In this document: piece by piece, positions 43,145-50,730 of the stretch | How the letters are laid out: every line of letters starts with the position of its first letter | Numbering within the stretch: the stretch's first letter is position 1 | DNA from: Proteiniborus sp. MB09-C3 | GTDB taxonomy: Bacteria; Bacillota; Clostridia; Tissierellales; Proteiniboraceae | Direction: 5' to 3' | NCBI RefSeq assembly: GCF_030263895.1 | Contig: NZ_CP127161.1 | Location: 2,542,001-2,606,000 of the forward strand | Length of the DNA stretch: 64,000 bases | Made by a program: the position numbers and the translations under genes | Notes under the pieces: model-generated | The model's database searches: none | Told to the model about the DNA's origin: nothing | What the model saw: the letters and a program-made list of their open reading frames with translations, nothing else

Positions 43145-43741
43145 TCATTTGTTCTTACTATTTCTTAATTCCGGCAATACATCTATCCTAAGATTTTCAT
43201 CTAATATCATTATTATTTTTGCTGTAAGAAATATTATTCTATCAGATTTATTAATTGCAAATTCTTTTCCTATGGCCTTTCCTCCAACTGTAAGAGAAGC
43301 AATAAGTCCAGTCATTACTACACTTATTAGGGTTATCCTAGTAAATCCATATTGATTTACTAGTTTCATAACAATTATTGTTCCTGCAGCACCACTAATT
43401 ATTCCACATATATCTCCGATTACATCGTTACAGAAATTTGATACGCGTCCTGCATTTCTAACGAGTTTTACGGCATATTTTGCCTCTTTTATTCGATTAG
43501 CTGCCATGGAATGAAAAGTTTTTTCATCGGAGGCAGTTACTGCAATTCCTATTATATCAAAAAATACGCCAAAAATAACAACAACTATTAAGCTTATAAA
43601 TGCCAAAGTAATATTAAAATTTCTAAGTATGCTTTCTGATACAATACTAACACTTGTTGCTAAAATAAATGTCCATAATGTTATAATAAATACCCATTTT
43701 ATATTACTATTTTTATTGCTTTTTTTGTTTTTATTTGACAA
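43145..43741 (-). CDS. oapA: OLE-associated protein OapA (four-helix membrane protein)
   Basis: A 198-residue protein with four membrane segments (WVFIITLWTFILATSVSIV, ITLAFISLIVVVIFGVFFDIIG, VIGDICGIISGAAGTIIVMKL, TLISVVMTGLIASLTVGG). The segment between helices 2 and 3 (VTASDEKTFHSMAANRIKEAKYAVKLVRNAGRVSNFCNDVIGD) is basic and probably cytosolic. Such proteins are often misannotated as Mg/Co transporter CorB. Position, directly after OLE RNA and before dxs, identifies it as OapA, which binds OLE RNA and holds it at the membrane. TTG start at 43741, seven bases from GGAGG; 16 bases upstream of dxs. Confidence 0.92.
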   Translation of the reverse strand: MSNKNKKSNKNSNIKWVFIITLWTFILATSVSIVSESILRNFNITLAFISLIVVVIFGVFFDIIGIAVTASDEKTFHSMAANRIKEAKYAVKLVRNAGRVSNFCNDVIGDICGIISGAAGTIIVMKLVNQYGFTRITLISVVMTGLIASLTVGGKAIGKEFAINKSDRIIFLTAKIIMILDENLRIDVLPELRNSKNK

Positions 43742-43789
43742 TTTCAAACCTCCAATTACTAAGTGAAAAAATAACTGTATATAGAAATA

Positions 43790-44390
43790 ATGCTGATAGC
43801 CACGGCTATCAGCATTTGAGTGGTGATATATCAAGTAAATTTTACGGCTTCAGGTCTAGCAGGATTTCCCAGATAGGAGCTGTCTGTCGCCAGTCCAGCG
43901 GTTTCCCTTTAATCCAATCTCTATATCGTCGCCAAAAATAGGGCTAGATTGCCACTTAGTCCGCACTGTAATCCTAAATATACCTCTCAGCATGAGAACA
44001 GTCTAGGAGATTTCCTCTACAGCCATACTAATTTCTAGCCTCTTTTGCAAAATAGGTTTCCATGACAAAGCCTATTTCCCGTGGGCCCATGGGATTTAGA
44101 GCCACAACCATGTTCCGCCTACTTCACTCAAGGCAGGCTACGCTGCAAGTAGCTTGCACCACAATGCAGGTTAATCCCGTGCAATTCATAATTGTCCGAG
44201 TCTCCACGAGGGTAGGGTCATCGCCCGCATGCCATTGCAGATCGCCCCATCCCCCTTACTCCCAGAAACGACCCCCGACTGGGCGTCAGCAGCCGCAACC
44301 AGGAACTTCATCGATATGCCCTTTGACGGATTTTTAGCCCCGCCTTCAAAATTAGCTGTACTGACTAGAATACTGCACCACTCTAGATTA
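43790..44390 (-). ncRNA. ole: OLE RNA (Ornate Large Extremophilic RNA)
   Basis: About 600 bases without a credible reading frame, GC-richer than its surroundings, between ispA and oapA. The 5' and 3' ends can pair over 8 bp: GAGTGGTG (minus strand, 44376-44383) with CACCACTC (43818-43825). Other helices are visible: AAATAGG/CCTATTT around a 14-base loop (about 44047-44075), GCAAG/CTTGC, and a closing 3' hairpin GCTGATAGCC / GGCTATCAGC (43792-43813). Length, operon position (ispA-OLE-oapA-dxs) and high structure match OLE RNA, known from extremophilic and anaerobic Firmicutes. OLE forms a membrane ribonucleoprotein with OapA linked to stress tolerance (alcohol, cold, Mg); its core mechanism is unresolved. 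Ends are approximate: the 5' end comes from the promoter, the 3' end from the last hairpin. No T-tract follows, so read-through into oapA is likely. Confidence 0.94.
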
Positions 44391-44395
44391 GAATA

Positions 44396-44424
44396 ATTAT
44401 AACATAGGCCGATTCTAATTTCAA
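44396..44424 (-). promoter_or_regulatory. Vegetative promoter of OLE RNA
   Basis: On the minus strand -35 TTGAAA (44419-44424), a 17-base spacer and -10 TATAAT (44396-44401) with an extended TG. It predicts a transcript start near 44389, seven bases before the first conserved OLE helix. Near-consensus strength suggests abundant OLE RNA. Confidence 0.85.
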
Positions 44425-44514
44425 TTAATTGCAAAATATTTAAAATAACTTATCTCATCAATTTACTATGCTACATATTTTTCATTAAAATTTAATAGTA
44501 TTTTCGCTAATTCT

Positions 44515-45408
44515 CTAGCTCTTCCTATAGGCTAAATAGTCTGCTAGCTCCTTAAAAAACATGGATTCTTTTTCATCAAATGTTGACAAAGACTCCATTG
44601 CTTTAATATTAAGCCTTTGGATTTCATTAACTGAATTTTCCATGCCATATAAACTTAAGTAGGTGAGCTTATTGTTTGTCTCATCGCTGCCAGTATTCTT
44701 TCCTAAAGCTTTTTCATCACCAATCCTGTCTAATATATCATCCCTTATTTGAAAGCATAAACCTATTGATTGTCCATAGCCTCTAAGAAAGCTTATCTGT
44801 TCATGATTGGCGCCAGCAACTATAGCTCCTGATACTATGGAGGCTTCAATTAACGCAGAAGTTTTGTTTTGGTGAATGAATGCAAGCTTTTTTTCCTCTA
44901 TTACATCATCCTTTGACTGAATATCTACAGTCTGTCCTCCTATCATTCCAAACACACCAGCAGATCTGCTTACCTCTTTAATGGCCAAAATATGTTTTTC
45001 AAGGCCGATTTTATTTAAGGAAATTCCTTCCAGCATTGTTTCATAAGCCAAATTAAGTAGTCCATCTCCAGCTAGTATTGCAATATCCTCTCCAAAAACC
45101 CTATGATTTGTTGGTTTCCCCCTACGAAAGTCATCATTATCCATTGCTGGTAAATCGTCATGTATAAGTGAATAAGTATGTATCATTTCAATTCCCATTG
45201 CAATATTCATAGCCTCTTCGTAGCTACCACATATCAATTCACATGTTTTTAATGTCAAAATTGGCCTTAGTCTCTTGCCACCAGCAAATATGCTATATCT
45301 CATGGCTTCGAAAACTTTTTTTTGGAATAAATCCGTATTTGGAATAACTTTTTCAAGCTCAATATCAATTATTTTCTTATATTTAGCCAGTTCGTTTATT
45401 ATATCCAT
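44515..45408 (-). CDS. ispA: Polyprenyl synthetase (farnesyl/geranylgeranyl diphosphate synthase type)
   Basis: A 297-residue trans-prenyltransferase that elongates DMAPP with IPP. The first aspartate-rich motif is DDLPAMDNDDFRRGKPTNH (about 84-102; DDxxxxD with insertion) and the second is GLCFQIRDDILD (about 218-229). The two residues before the first motif (IH) suggest farnesyl or geranyl product length, but chain length is not assigned. It is the last protein gene before OLE RNA and follows xseB, standard for this operon. The 124-base gap to OLE includes the OLE promoter. Confidence 0.92.
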   Translation of the reverse strand: MDIINELAKYKKIIDIELEKVIPNTDLFQKKVFEAMRYSIFAGGKRLRPILTLKTCELICGSYEEAMNIAMGIEMIHTYSLIHDDLPAMDNDDFRRGKPTNHRVFGEDIAILAGDGLLNLAYETMLEGISLNKIGLEKHILAIKEVSRSAGVFGMIGGQTVDIQSKDDVIEEKKLAFIHQNKTSALIEASIVSGAIVAGANHEQISFLRGYGQSIGLCFQIRDDILDRIGDEKALGKNTGSDETNNKLTYLSLYGMENSVNEIQRLNIKAMESLSTFDEKESMFFKELADYLAYRKS

Positions 45409-45417
45409 AAATTCCTC

Positions 45418-45657
45418 CTATGAATTAGCGTTAAACTCCACTTCTTTAATATCATTATTGCCATCATCTAGAATTATCTTCACTTTTCCTTCTACTTTGT
45501 TAAGCAAGTCATAGCAATATTTATACAATTCAACACCTTTGCTAAACTCAGTAAGTGAATCATCTAAGCTCAGATCTCCATTTTCAAGCATAGATAAAAT
45601 ATTCTCTAATTCTAGCAAAGCCTCTTCATATGATAGATTCTGTTTTTTTCTAGCCAA
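45418..45657 (-). CDS. xseB: Exodeoxyribonuclease VII small subunit
   Basis: A 79-residue subunit that, with XseA, degrades single-stranded DNA. From TTG at 45657 (GAGGGATGGTG upstream); an earlier GTG at 45675 lacks a site. The family motif LSYEEALLELENILSMLENGDLSLDDSLTEFSKGVELYKYC is almost the full domain, and a variable acidic tail follows (DDGNNDIKEVEFNANS). It sits between xseA (20-base gap) and ispA (nine-base gap). Confidence 0.93.
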   Translation of the reverse strand: MARKKQNLSYEEALLELENILSMLENGDLSLDDSLTEFSKGVELYKYCYDLLNKVEGKVKIILDDGNNDIKEVEFNANS

Positions 45658-45677
45658 AATATCACCATCCCTCACAA

Positions 45678-46874
45678 TTATTTTTGGGTAACCTTTACTT
45701 CAATTTTTCCGTCACTAAGAGTTAAGTCTAAGACGTCATCCACAGAAGCTTCCTTAATTGATTTAACTATATTTCCACTTTTATCAACAGCAATAGAGTA
45801 CCCTCTGTTTAACACAGCAAGGGGGCTCATGGAATCTAACTTGCTCCCTAAAAGGCTTAGCTTATTTTTCTTGTCGCTATGGCTCTGATTCATTGCTTTT
45901 ATTAAGTCTTTTAATATTATATCCAGCCTCTGCCTGTTATCGTTTAATGTATTAGAAGGATTATTTAATATGAGTCTATCATATATATATCCAAGATTAT
46001 TTTTTTTCGTTCTTATGGATAAATTAAAAATATTAATCAAACTTATCAGATTTGAGCTCAGTCTGTAGTTCAAATCATCAATTTGAGGCACTACAAGTTC
46101 ACCAGCAGCAGATGGAGTAGGTGCTCTCATATCAGCTACAAAGTCAGCGATTGTAAAGTCAGTCTCATGGCCGACTGCCGATACTACTGGTAGCCTAGAG
46201 CTAAAAATAGTCCTTGCAACTTCCTCATCATTAAAAGCCCATAGTTCTTCAATGCTGCCCCCTCCCCTACCTATGATTATTAGATCAATATCTTCTCTAG
46301 AATTAAAGTATTTTATAGCATGACATATTTCAGCAGGGGCTTTTTCTCCTTGGACTAGTATTGGGTATATGATGATTTCAGTAGATGGCATTCTTCTCGT
46401 AATAACTGATATTATGTCTTTTACTGCTGCCCCAGTTGATGAAGTGGCTACTCCAATTTTCTTTGGTAGGTAATTAATAGTTTTTTTGTTTTTAGAATCA
46501 AATAGACCTTCAGCTTCTAGCTTTTTCTTGAGTTTTTCAAATGATTCAAATAATTCTCCAATGCCTTTTTTTCTTATGCTCCTTACGTATAATTGATATG
46601 TGCCATCTCTTTCGTATAATGAAATATATCCATTAACTATGACATACATTCCATCCTCTAATACAATAGGGGCATCATCCATATTATTATTAAAAAAGAC
46701 ACATCTTATCCTGCTTTTATCATCTTTAAGTGTAAAGTACATATTACCATTATAATGATACTTAAAATTAGAAACCTCTCCTTCTATATTGACATCATAC
46801 AATAGAGGGTCTCCTATGAGTATTCTCTTAATATATTGAGTTATCTCACTTACTTTAAATGGCCTTAATTCCAT
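45678..46874 (-). CDS. xseA: Exodeoxyribonuclease VII large subunit
   Basis: A 398-residue catalytic subunit. The ATG at 46874 is preferred because GGAGG lies eight bases upstream; the frame is open for 40 more codons but that part reads through the previous gene and is not conserved. It has the N-terminal OB domain (ITQYIKRILIGDPLLYDVNIEGEVSNFKYHYNGNMYFTLKDD) and the catalytic core (IGVATSSTGAAVKDI, IIGRGGGSIEELWAFNDEEVARTIF, VVSAVGHETDFTIADFVADMRAPTPSAAGEL). It lies one base after the TsaD-like gene. Confidence 0.95.
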   Translation of the reverse strand: MELRPFKVSEITQYIKRILIGDPLLYDVNIEGEVSNFKYHYNGNMYFTLKDDKSRIRCVFFNNNMDDAPIVLEDGMYVIVNGYISLYERDGTYQLYVRSIRKKGIGELFESFEKLKKKLEAEGLFDSKNKKTINYLPKKIGVATSSTGAAVKDIISVITRRMPSTEIIIYPILVQGEKAPAEICHAIKYFNSREDIDLIIIGRGGGSIEELWAFNDEEVARTIFSSRLPVVSAVGHETDFTIADFVADMRAPTPSAAGELVVPQIDDLNYRLSSNLISLINIFNLSIRTKKNNLGYIYDRLILNNPSNTLNDNRQRLDIILKDLIKAMNQSHSDKKNKLSLLGSKLDSMSPLAVLNRGYSIAVDKSGNIVKSIKEASVDDVLDLTLSDGKIEVKVTQK

Positions 46875-46875
46875 C

Positions 46876-47853
46876 CTATAATCCTCCAAAAGATCTTTCT
46901 CCGTTCTTAATAGCTCCAAGAAAAGCAGTACCAATTGCATTATCTGTACAAAAGCTTGGTGCTGGAAAATAAATATTTCCAAGTCCGGATTCATTAATTT
47001 TTACATCTAAAATATGTCTTATTGAGGAGTTAGCTCCAACTCCTCCAATAATTAAAATATCATTTATATCATACACCTTAATAGCATGAATAACAATATT
47101 GGCTAATGCATTTGCAATACAATTGAAGGCACTATTTGATATATCTTCATTGCTATACAGCTTTTCTTCCATCAATCTATAAAAAAATGTTTCTGCACCA
47201 GAAAAATTAATCCAAGTTCCATCAGTGTTAATGGGAAGCTTTTTGTTAATAATAAGTCCATTATGCGATAGAATATCCATTTCCTTTCCACAAGGAAATA
47301 TAAGTTCTAGCTTAACTCCTATTCTGTCAATTAACTGACCTGCACTAATGTCTTTTGTTCCACCAATGATTTTAATATCATAATTTTCTATTTTATCTTC
47401 TACATAAAGCAATTCCGTAGTACCACCTGAAATATGAAGTGCCAAAAAAGAATCTGTATGATTCTTCATATGACTGCCTAAGATACCAGCTGCAATATGA
47501 CCCTCTTGATGACTAAATTCCTTATACTCAGCATTTAAAACTCTAGATATAACAAAAGCCTGTCCTTGAGCTACTCTAAAAACAGGCATATATGACTCTT
47601 TAATATTTCTAGGTTTAACGCTTGCTGACACAGTTTTTATTTTAGATATGTCTATCTCATTAGATAATTCATCAATTATCCTTGGAAGATTGTTGACATG
47701 CTGAAAAACAGCCTCTTGCTGTCTTAAACCCCTATCTCCACGCTTTACTTCTAAAAGACTTCTTCCATCAAATATTATATTATTAAACTCATCGATTACA
47801 GCAACAGATGTAGTATAGGCACTAGTATCAATTCCCATATAATAATTAGTCAC
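46876..47853 (-). CDS. TsaD/Kae1-like ASKHA protein of unknown function
   Basis: A 325-residue paralogue of TsaD (the t6A tRNA enzyme), also listed as O-sialoglycoprotein endopeptidase. It has an N-terminal ATPase domain (GIDTSAYTTSVAVID) and the metal-binding histidine pair in FSHQEGHIAAG, plus LHISGGTTELLYVE and DILIIGGVGANSSIRHIL. Several canonical TsaD positions differ, and no TsaB/TsaE genes are near, so t6A synthesis may be done by a genuine TsaD elsewhere. It lies in the nusB-xseA cluster as in other Clostridia. The GTG start overlaps nusB by eight bases. Confidence 0.85.
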   Translation of the reverse strand: MTNYYMGIDTSAYTTSVAVIDEFNNIIFDGRSLLEVKRGDRGLRQQEAVFQHVNNLPRIIDELSNEIDISKIKTVSASVKPRNIKESYMPVFRVAQGQAFVISRVLNAEYKEFSHQEGHIAAGILGSHMKNHTDSFLALHISGGTTELLYVEDKIENYDIKIIGGTKDISAGQLIDRIGVKLELIFPCGKEMDILSHNGLIINKKLPINTDGTWINFSGAETFFYRLMEEKLYSNEDISNSAFNCIANALANIVIHAIKVYDINDILIIGGVGANSSIRHILDVKINESGLGNIYFPAPSFCTDNAIGTAFLGAIKNGERSFGGL

Positions 47854-48259
47854 TTAAATCATTCCCATCTCTAGCAACAGAGCCTAGAAGTCCATTAATA
47901 AATTTACTTGATTCATTTGTACTATATTTTTTACTAATATCAATGGCTTCATTTATAGACACTTCAACAGGGATATCACTTCTAAATAATATTTCATAAA
48001 TTGCAATTCTCAGAACAGATAGATCTACTCTTGGTATTCTATTGATTTTCCAACCTAATGCATATTTTTCTATATTACTATCTATAATATCTAATTTTTC
48101 AGTTATATCCTTAATTGTATTTATTATATATTCTTTCTCATCATTAGAAAATTCGTTATTATTAAGAAATATATCAATGGACTCAGAAGAAAAATCATTA
48201 TTTATCTCCATCTGAAACAATAGCTTCATTGCCGATTCCCTTGCCAACTTTCTTCCCAT
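47846..48259 (-). CDS. nusB: Transcription antitermination factor NusB
   Basis: A 137-residue all-helical RNA-binding factor needed for rRNA antitermination with NusE/S10. Family features: RKLARESAMKLLFQMEIN at the N-terminus, ALGWKINRIPRVDLSVLRIAIYEILF in the middle and PVEVSINEAIDISKKYSTNESSKFINGLLGSV at the C-terminus. It is the first gene of the nusB-TsaD-like-xseAB-ispA series and is separated from the Asp23 gene by a terminator. The ATG at 48259 is behind AGGAGGCTAGTC. Confidence 0.95.
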   Translation of the reverse strand: MGRKLARESAMKLLFQMEINNDFSSESIDIFLNNNEFSNDEKEYIINTIKDITEKLDIIDSNIEKYALGWKINRIPRVDLSVLRIAIYEILFRSDIPVEVSINEAIDISKKYSTNESSKFINGLLGSVARDGNDLSD

Positions 48260-48280
48260 GACTAGCCTCCTTTTACTTTA

Positions 48281-48310
48281 GTTAAATTAACCCTCTGAAA
48301 AATCAGAGGG
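48281..48310 (-). terminator. Terminator of the Asp23 gene
   Basis: Stem CCCTCTGA / TCAGAGGG with a TTTT loop (48291-48310); the downstream stretch on the minus strand is TTAATTTAAC, only partly T-rich. Confidence 0.75.
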
Positions 48311-48337
48311 CTCATATTTTACTATTGATTGTATCTG

Positions 48338-48724
48338 TTATTCTTCCTTCTGTTCCTTTTCAATATTCACGCCTTGAATATTAATATTTACCTCAACTAC
48401 ATTTAGTCCTGTCATTGTTTCAACAGTATTCTTAACACTTTCTTGTATTTCCCAAGCTACTTCTGGTATTTTAGCACCATAATCAACTATTATGTATAAA
48501 CTAATAGTAACTTCCTTTTCTTTAACTTCAACCTTAACTCCCTTTGTAAAGTTTTTTCTTCCAAGCATTTCTGATATTCCACCAGCAATTCCACCACTCA
48601 TACCAGCTACACCTTTAATTTCTGTTGCAGCTAGGCTGGCAATAATGCCTACTACTTCATCTGATATTTTTATTTGTCCATAGTCTATTATTTCATCATC
48701 TTTATTTTCTAAGTTATTTGACAT
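48338..48724 (-). CDS. Asp23/Gls24 family envelope stress protein
   Basis: A 128-residue protein of the Asp23/Gls24 (YqhY/YloU) family. Conserved parts are YGQIKISDEVVGIIASLAATEIKGVAGMSGGIAGG and VKEKEVTISLYIIVDYGAKIPEVAWEIQESVKNTVE. It is a membrane-associated stress/lipid-metabolism factor in Gram-positive bacteria; the mechanism is unclear. The ATG at 48724 follows GGGGGT by seven bases; a GTG nine bases upstream is unlikely. Between spoIIIAH and nusB, as in many Clostridia. Confidence 0.93.
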   Translation of the reverse strand: MSNNLENKDDEIIDYGQIKISDEVVGIIASLAATEIKGVAGMSGGIAGGISEMLGRKNFTKGVKVEVKEKEVTISLYIIVDYGAKIPEVAWEIQESVKNTVETMTGLNVVEVNINIQGVNIEKEQKEE

Positions 48725-48798
48725 GTCTTTCACCCCCTGCTTTACTTTAGAGTTTACGCTTATATTATATCAAAAGGTGATAGCCTTTACAAACATTA

Positions 48799-49461
48799 CT
48801 AAAACTTTTTCATAATTTTTATATTTCCAGCTTCAATGTCAGTTTCTCTTTTCACAATTTCAAATATTTTTATTGCATCCTGTTCAGTTAATTCATTTGT
48901 TGAAACGACTACGCTAGCACTGTCATCACTTAAAAACACAAGTGCATCTTCAAATCCTTTTGCTTTTATTAATCCTTCTAAACTTAATTCTAGCTCCGAA
49001 ACTTGTCCTAAGGAAATTATTTCATTTTGTGCTTTAGTTCTCGTTTCATCATTAGTGTTCTCATTATTAATTATTTCATACAATCTATCAATTAATGTAG
49101 CTCTTAGCTTATCTCGTGATAGTCTATGCTCAATAAAATAGTTGCTGCTTTTAAAACTCTCTTCCTTAGTTATTACACTTTCTATATCATCATCTGCGTT
49201 TTTCTTTAAATCTCCTATTGCATCGCTCTTACTGTCTACAATTTCTGCTTCTTCTTTATCATCCGTATCTCCAAGAGATGCTCCAGATCTGTCATCGTCT
49301 ATAGTTTTGCTTAGCTCCATAAGTTGATTCTCCTCATGCTTTTGATAATCATTTGAGGACTGCATCAATGACTGTTTTATTAATTCATGGTTTACATATC
49401 CTATCCCGAATAACAAGCATATAAGAGCAACAATTAAAGCTGTTTTTTTCTTAATATACAT
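48799..49461 (-). CDS. spoIIIAH: Stage III sporulation protein AH
   Basis: A 220-residue membrane-anchored protein of the mother cell; its C-terminal YscJ/FliF-like domain forms a ring that contacts forespore SpoIIQ. The N-terminal membrane segment is KKTALIVALICLLFGIGYV, followed by an acidic, flexible linker (DDRSGASLGDTDDKEEAEIVDSK) and the C-terminal ring domain (SLEGLIKAKGFEDALVFLSDDSASVVVSTNELTEQDAIKIFEIVKRETDI). It is the last gene of the spoIIIA operon, 12 bases after spoIIIAG. Mother-cell, sigma-E dependent by analogy with Bacillus. Confidence 0.95.
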   Translation of the reverse strand: MYIKKKTALIVALICLLFGIGYVNHELIKQSLMQSSNDYQKHEENQLMELSKTIDDDRSGASLGDTDDKEEAEIVDSKSDAIGDLKKNADDDIESVITKEESFKSSNYFIEHRLSRDKLRATLIDRLYEIINNENTNDETRTKAQNEIISLGQVSELELSLEGLIKAKGFEDALVFLSDDSASVVVSTNELTEQDAIKIFEIVKRETDIEAGNIKIMKKF

Positions 49462-49473
49462 ATAGAATCCCCC

Positions 49474-50064
49474 CTATTTACTAGAATAGATCTCTACCTT
49501 ATTTCCTGAAATACCCAACACTGTCTTAACTGCTGAATAGAGCTTTTCCTTTATTTCTATGTCTTCAGCTCCTTCTGCAACAACAATTACACCTCTAACC
49601 TTTGGTTTTGTCTCCTTCATTATCATTAAAGAATCACCGCCACTTCCAACAACAACTTGCTGCGAAAGATCTTCCCTTGTGACTTCCCTTGTTCCTCCCT
49701 GTGCATCTTTTTCGTCTGTCTTCTCAACAGTTTGGGTAGTATTAAACACTGGAACCTTTTCAGAAGTATCATCAAAGGTTATCATCACATAAACCTCCCC
49801 TACCCCTTTTATTTTCTTTAATATTTCTTCAAGCTTTTTCTCAATGTTATCTGCATAGCTTTCCTCGGTAGAATTGAATACATACCCCTCTCTTAAACCA
49901 TTATCATTTCCATTTAAAGTAGATTTGCCAGTATCATTCTTTTTACCTAAAAAATAATTCGATAACAGTAGAACAATTGCACCAGCAAATAATAAAACAA
50001 CTAAGTTCGATGCGTTTTTTTTCTGATTCTTAGGATTGAAAAATTCCTTTAACTTCTCTATCAT
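49474..50064 (-). CDS. spoIIIAG: Stage III sporulation protein AG
   Basis: A 196-residue protein that forms the large central ring of the channel between mother cell and forespore. One membrane segment (LVVLLFAGAIVLLLSNYFLG) is followed by a linker and a RBM-like domain (NIEKKLEEILKKIKGVGEVYVMITFDD). The C-terminal half (MKETKPKVRGVIVVAEGAEDIEIKEKLYSAVKTVLGISGNKVEIY) is the conserved YscJ-related domain. It has an Asp/Thr-rich inserted loop (TTQTVEKTDEKDAQGG). Same operon as the other spoIIIA genes. Confidence 0.95.
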   Translation of the reverse strand: MIEKLKEFFNPKNQKKNASNLVVLLFAGAIVLLLSNYFLGKKNDTGKSTLNGNDNGLREGYVFNSTEESYADNIEKKLEEILKKIKGVGEVYVMITFDDTSEKVPVFNTTQTVEKTDEKDAQGGTREVTREDLSQQVVVGSGGDSLMIMKETKPKVRGVIVVAEGAEDIEIKEKLYSAVKTVLGISGNKVEIYSSK

Positions 50065-50090
50065 TCTCCTCTTATCCCCCTTGTTTTACT

Positions 50091-50720
50091 TTAGGCCTTT
50101 AGTATTATTATGATCTTTTCTTTAGGAACTTTATAAAGAGATGAAATAGAGTCGATTATTCTTTCAAATCCAGGTGAACTCACTTTATCGCCTTCAGATA
50201 TATTAGAACTATTCGATTTATCTGTATTTATGACTACTTTTTCTATTTCATCTATTTTTATGCTCTGTTCATTTTGATTGTTAATATTTGAAGCTCCTAG
50301 ATATACTTCAATACCTGTAATCAATCCAAAATCCTCATTCTCTATATCTTCTTTTATAGATACTTTTACATTTAACACTTTGTAGTTTTCTTCTGTTTTC
50401 AAAAATTCAGCTATTTCATTTTCTAACTTTTTCTTATATACCTCTGTTATTTGCTGATTCTGCGATTCAAAATAGCTTTCATCTCTGTCTATTTCAAAAG
50501 CATTGTAGCTTTTTATATTATAGAAAACCTCTCTATCTATATTTATATCGCTAGACATAAGTTTTATGATTGGATTTATTAAAACAATTATTATTAAAAG
50601 TCCAAGTATCATATTTACATATTTTTTCATATTACTTGTCGGCAGTAAAATCTCTATAAAGGCTATAAAGAAAATAACCACAACAATATTTACAACCCAA
50701 TTTTTTAAAAATGCAATCAT
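50091..50720 (-). CDS. spoIIIAF: Stage III sporulation protein AF
   Basis: A 209-residue protein with two N-terminal membrane segments (WVVNIVVVIFFIAFIEILLP and YVNMILGLLIIIVLINPIIKLM) and a soluble C-terminal domain with RBM-like alternation (NYKVLNVKVSIKEDIENEDFGLITGIEVYLG). Part of the feeding-tube channel. It is 10 bases after spoIIIAE. The C-terminal tail ends in PKEKIIIILKA, conserved in the family. Confidence 0.95.
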   Translation of the reverse strand: MIAFLKNWVVNIVVVIFFIAFIEILLPTSNMKKYVNMILGLLIIIVLINPIIKLMSSDINIDREVFYNIKSYNAFEIDRDESYFESQNQQITEVYKKKLENEIAEFLKTEENYKVLNVKVSIKEDIENEDFGLITGIEVYLGASNINNQNEQSIKIDEIEKVVINTDKSNSSNISEGDKVSSPGFERIIDSISSLYKVPKEKIIIILKA

Positions 50721-50730
50721 GTTATCACCT

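Noticed and set aside
43145-43741. Mg/Co transporter (CorB) function for the gene after OLE
   Set aside because: It lacks the CBS and CorC domains of CorB, and the gene context fits OapA.
44062-44434. Open reading frames of 82-91 codons on both strands within the OLE region
   Set aside because: They have no ribosome-binding sites and odd composition (Cys, Pro, His and Arg rich). The region has the structure and context of OLE RNA.
46875-46994. 40-codon N-terminal extension of xseA
   Set aside because: It overlaps the TsaD-like gene in another frame, and GGAGG stands before the internal ATG at 46874 where XseA homologues begin.
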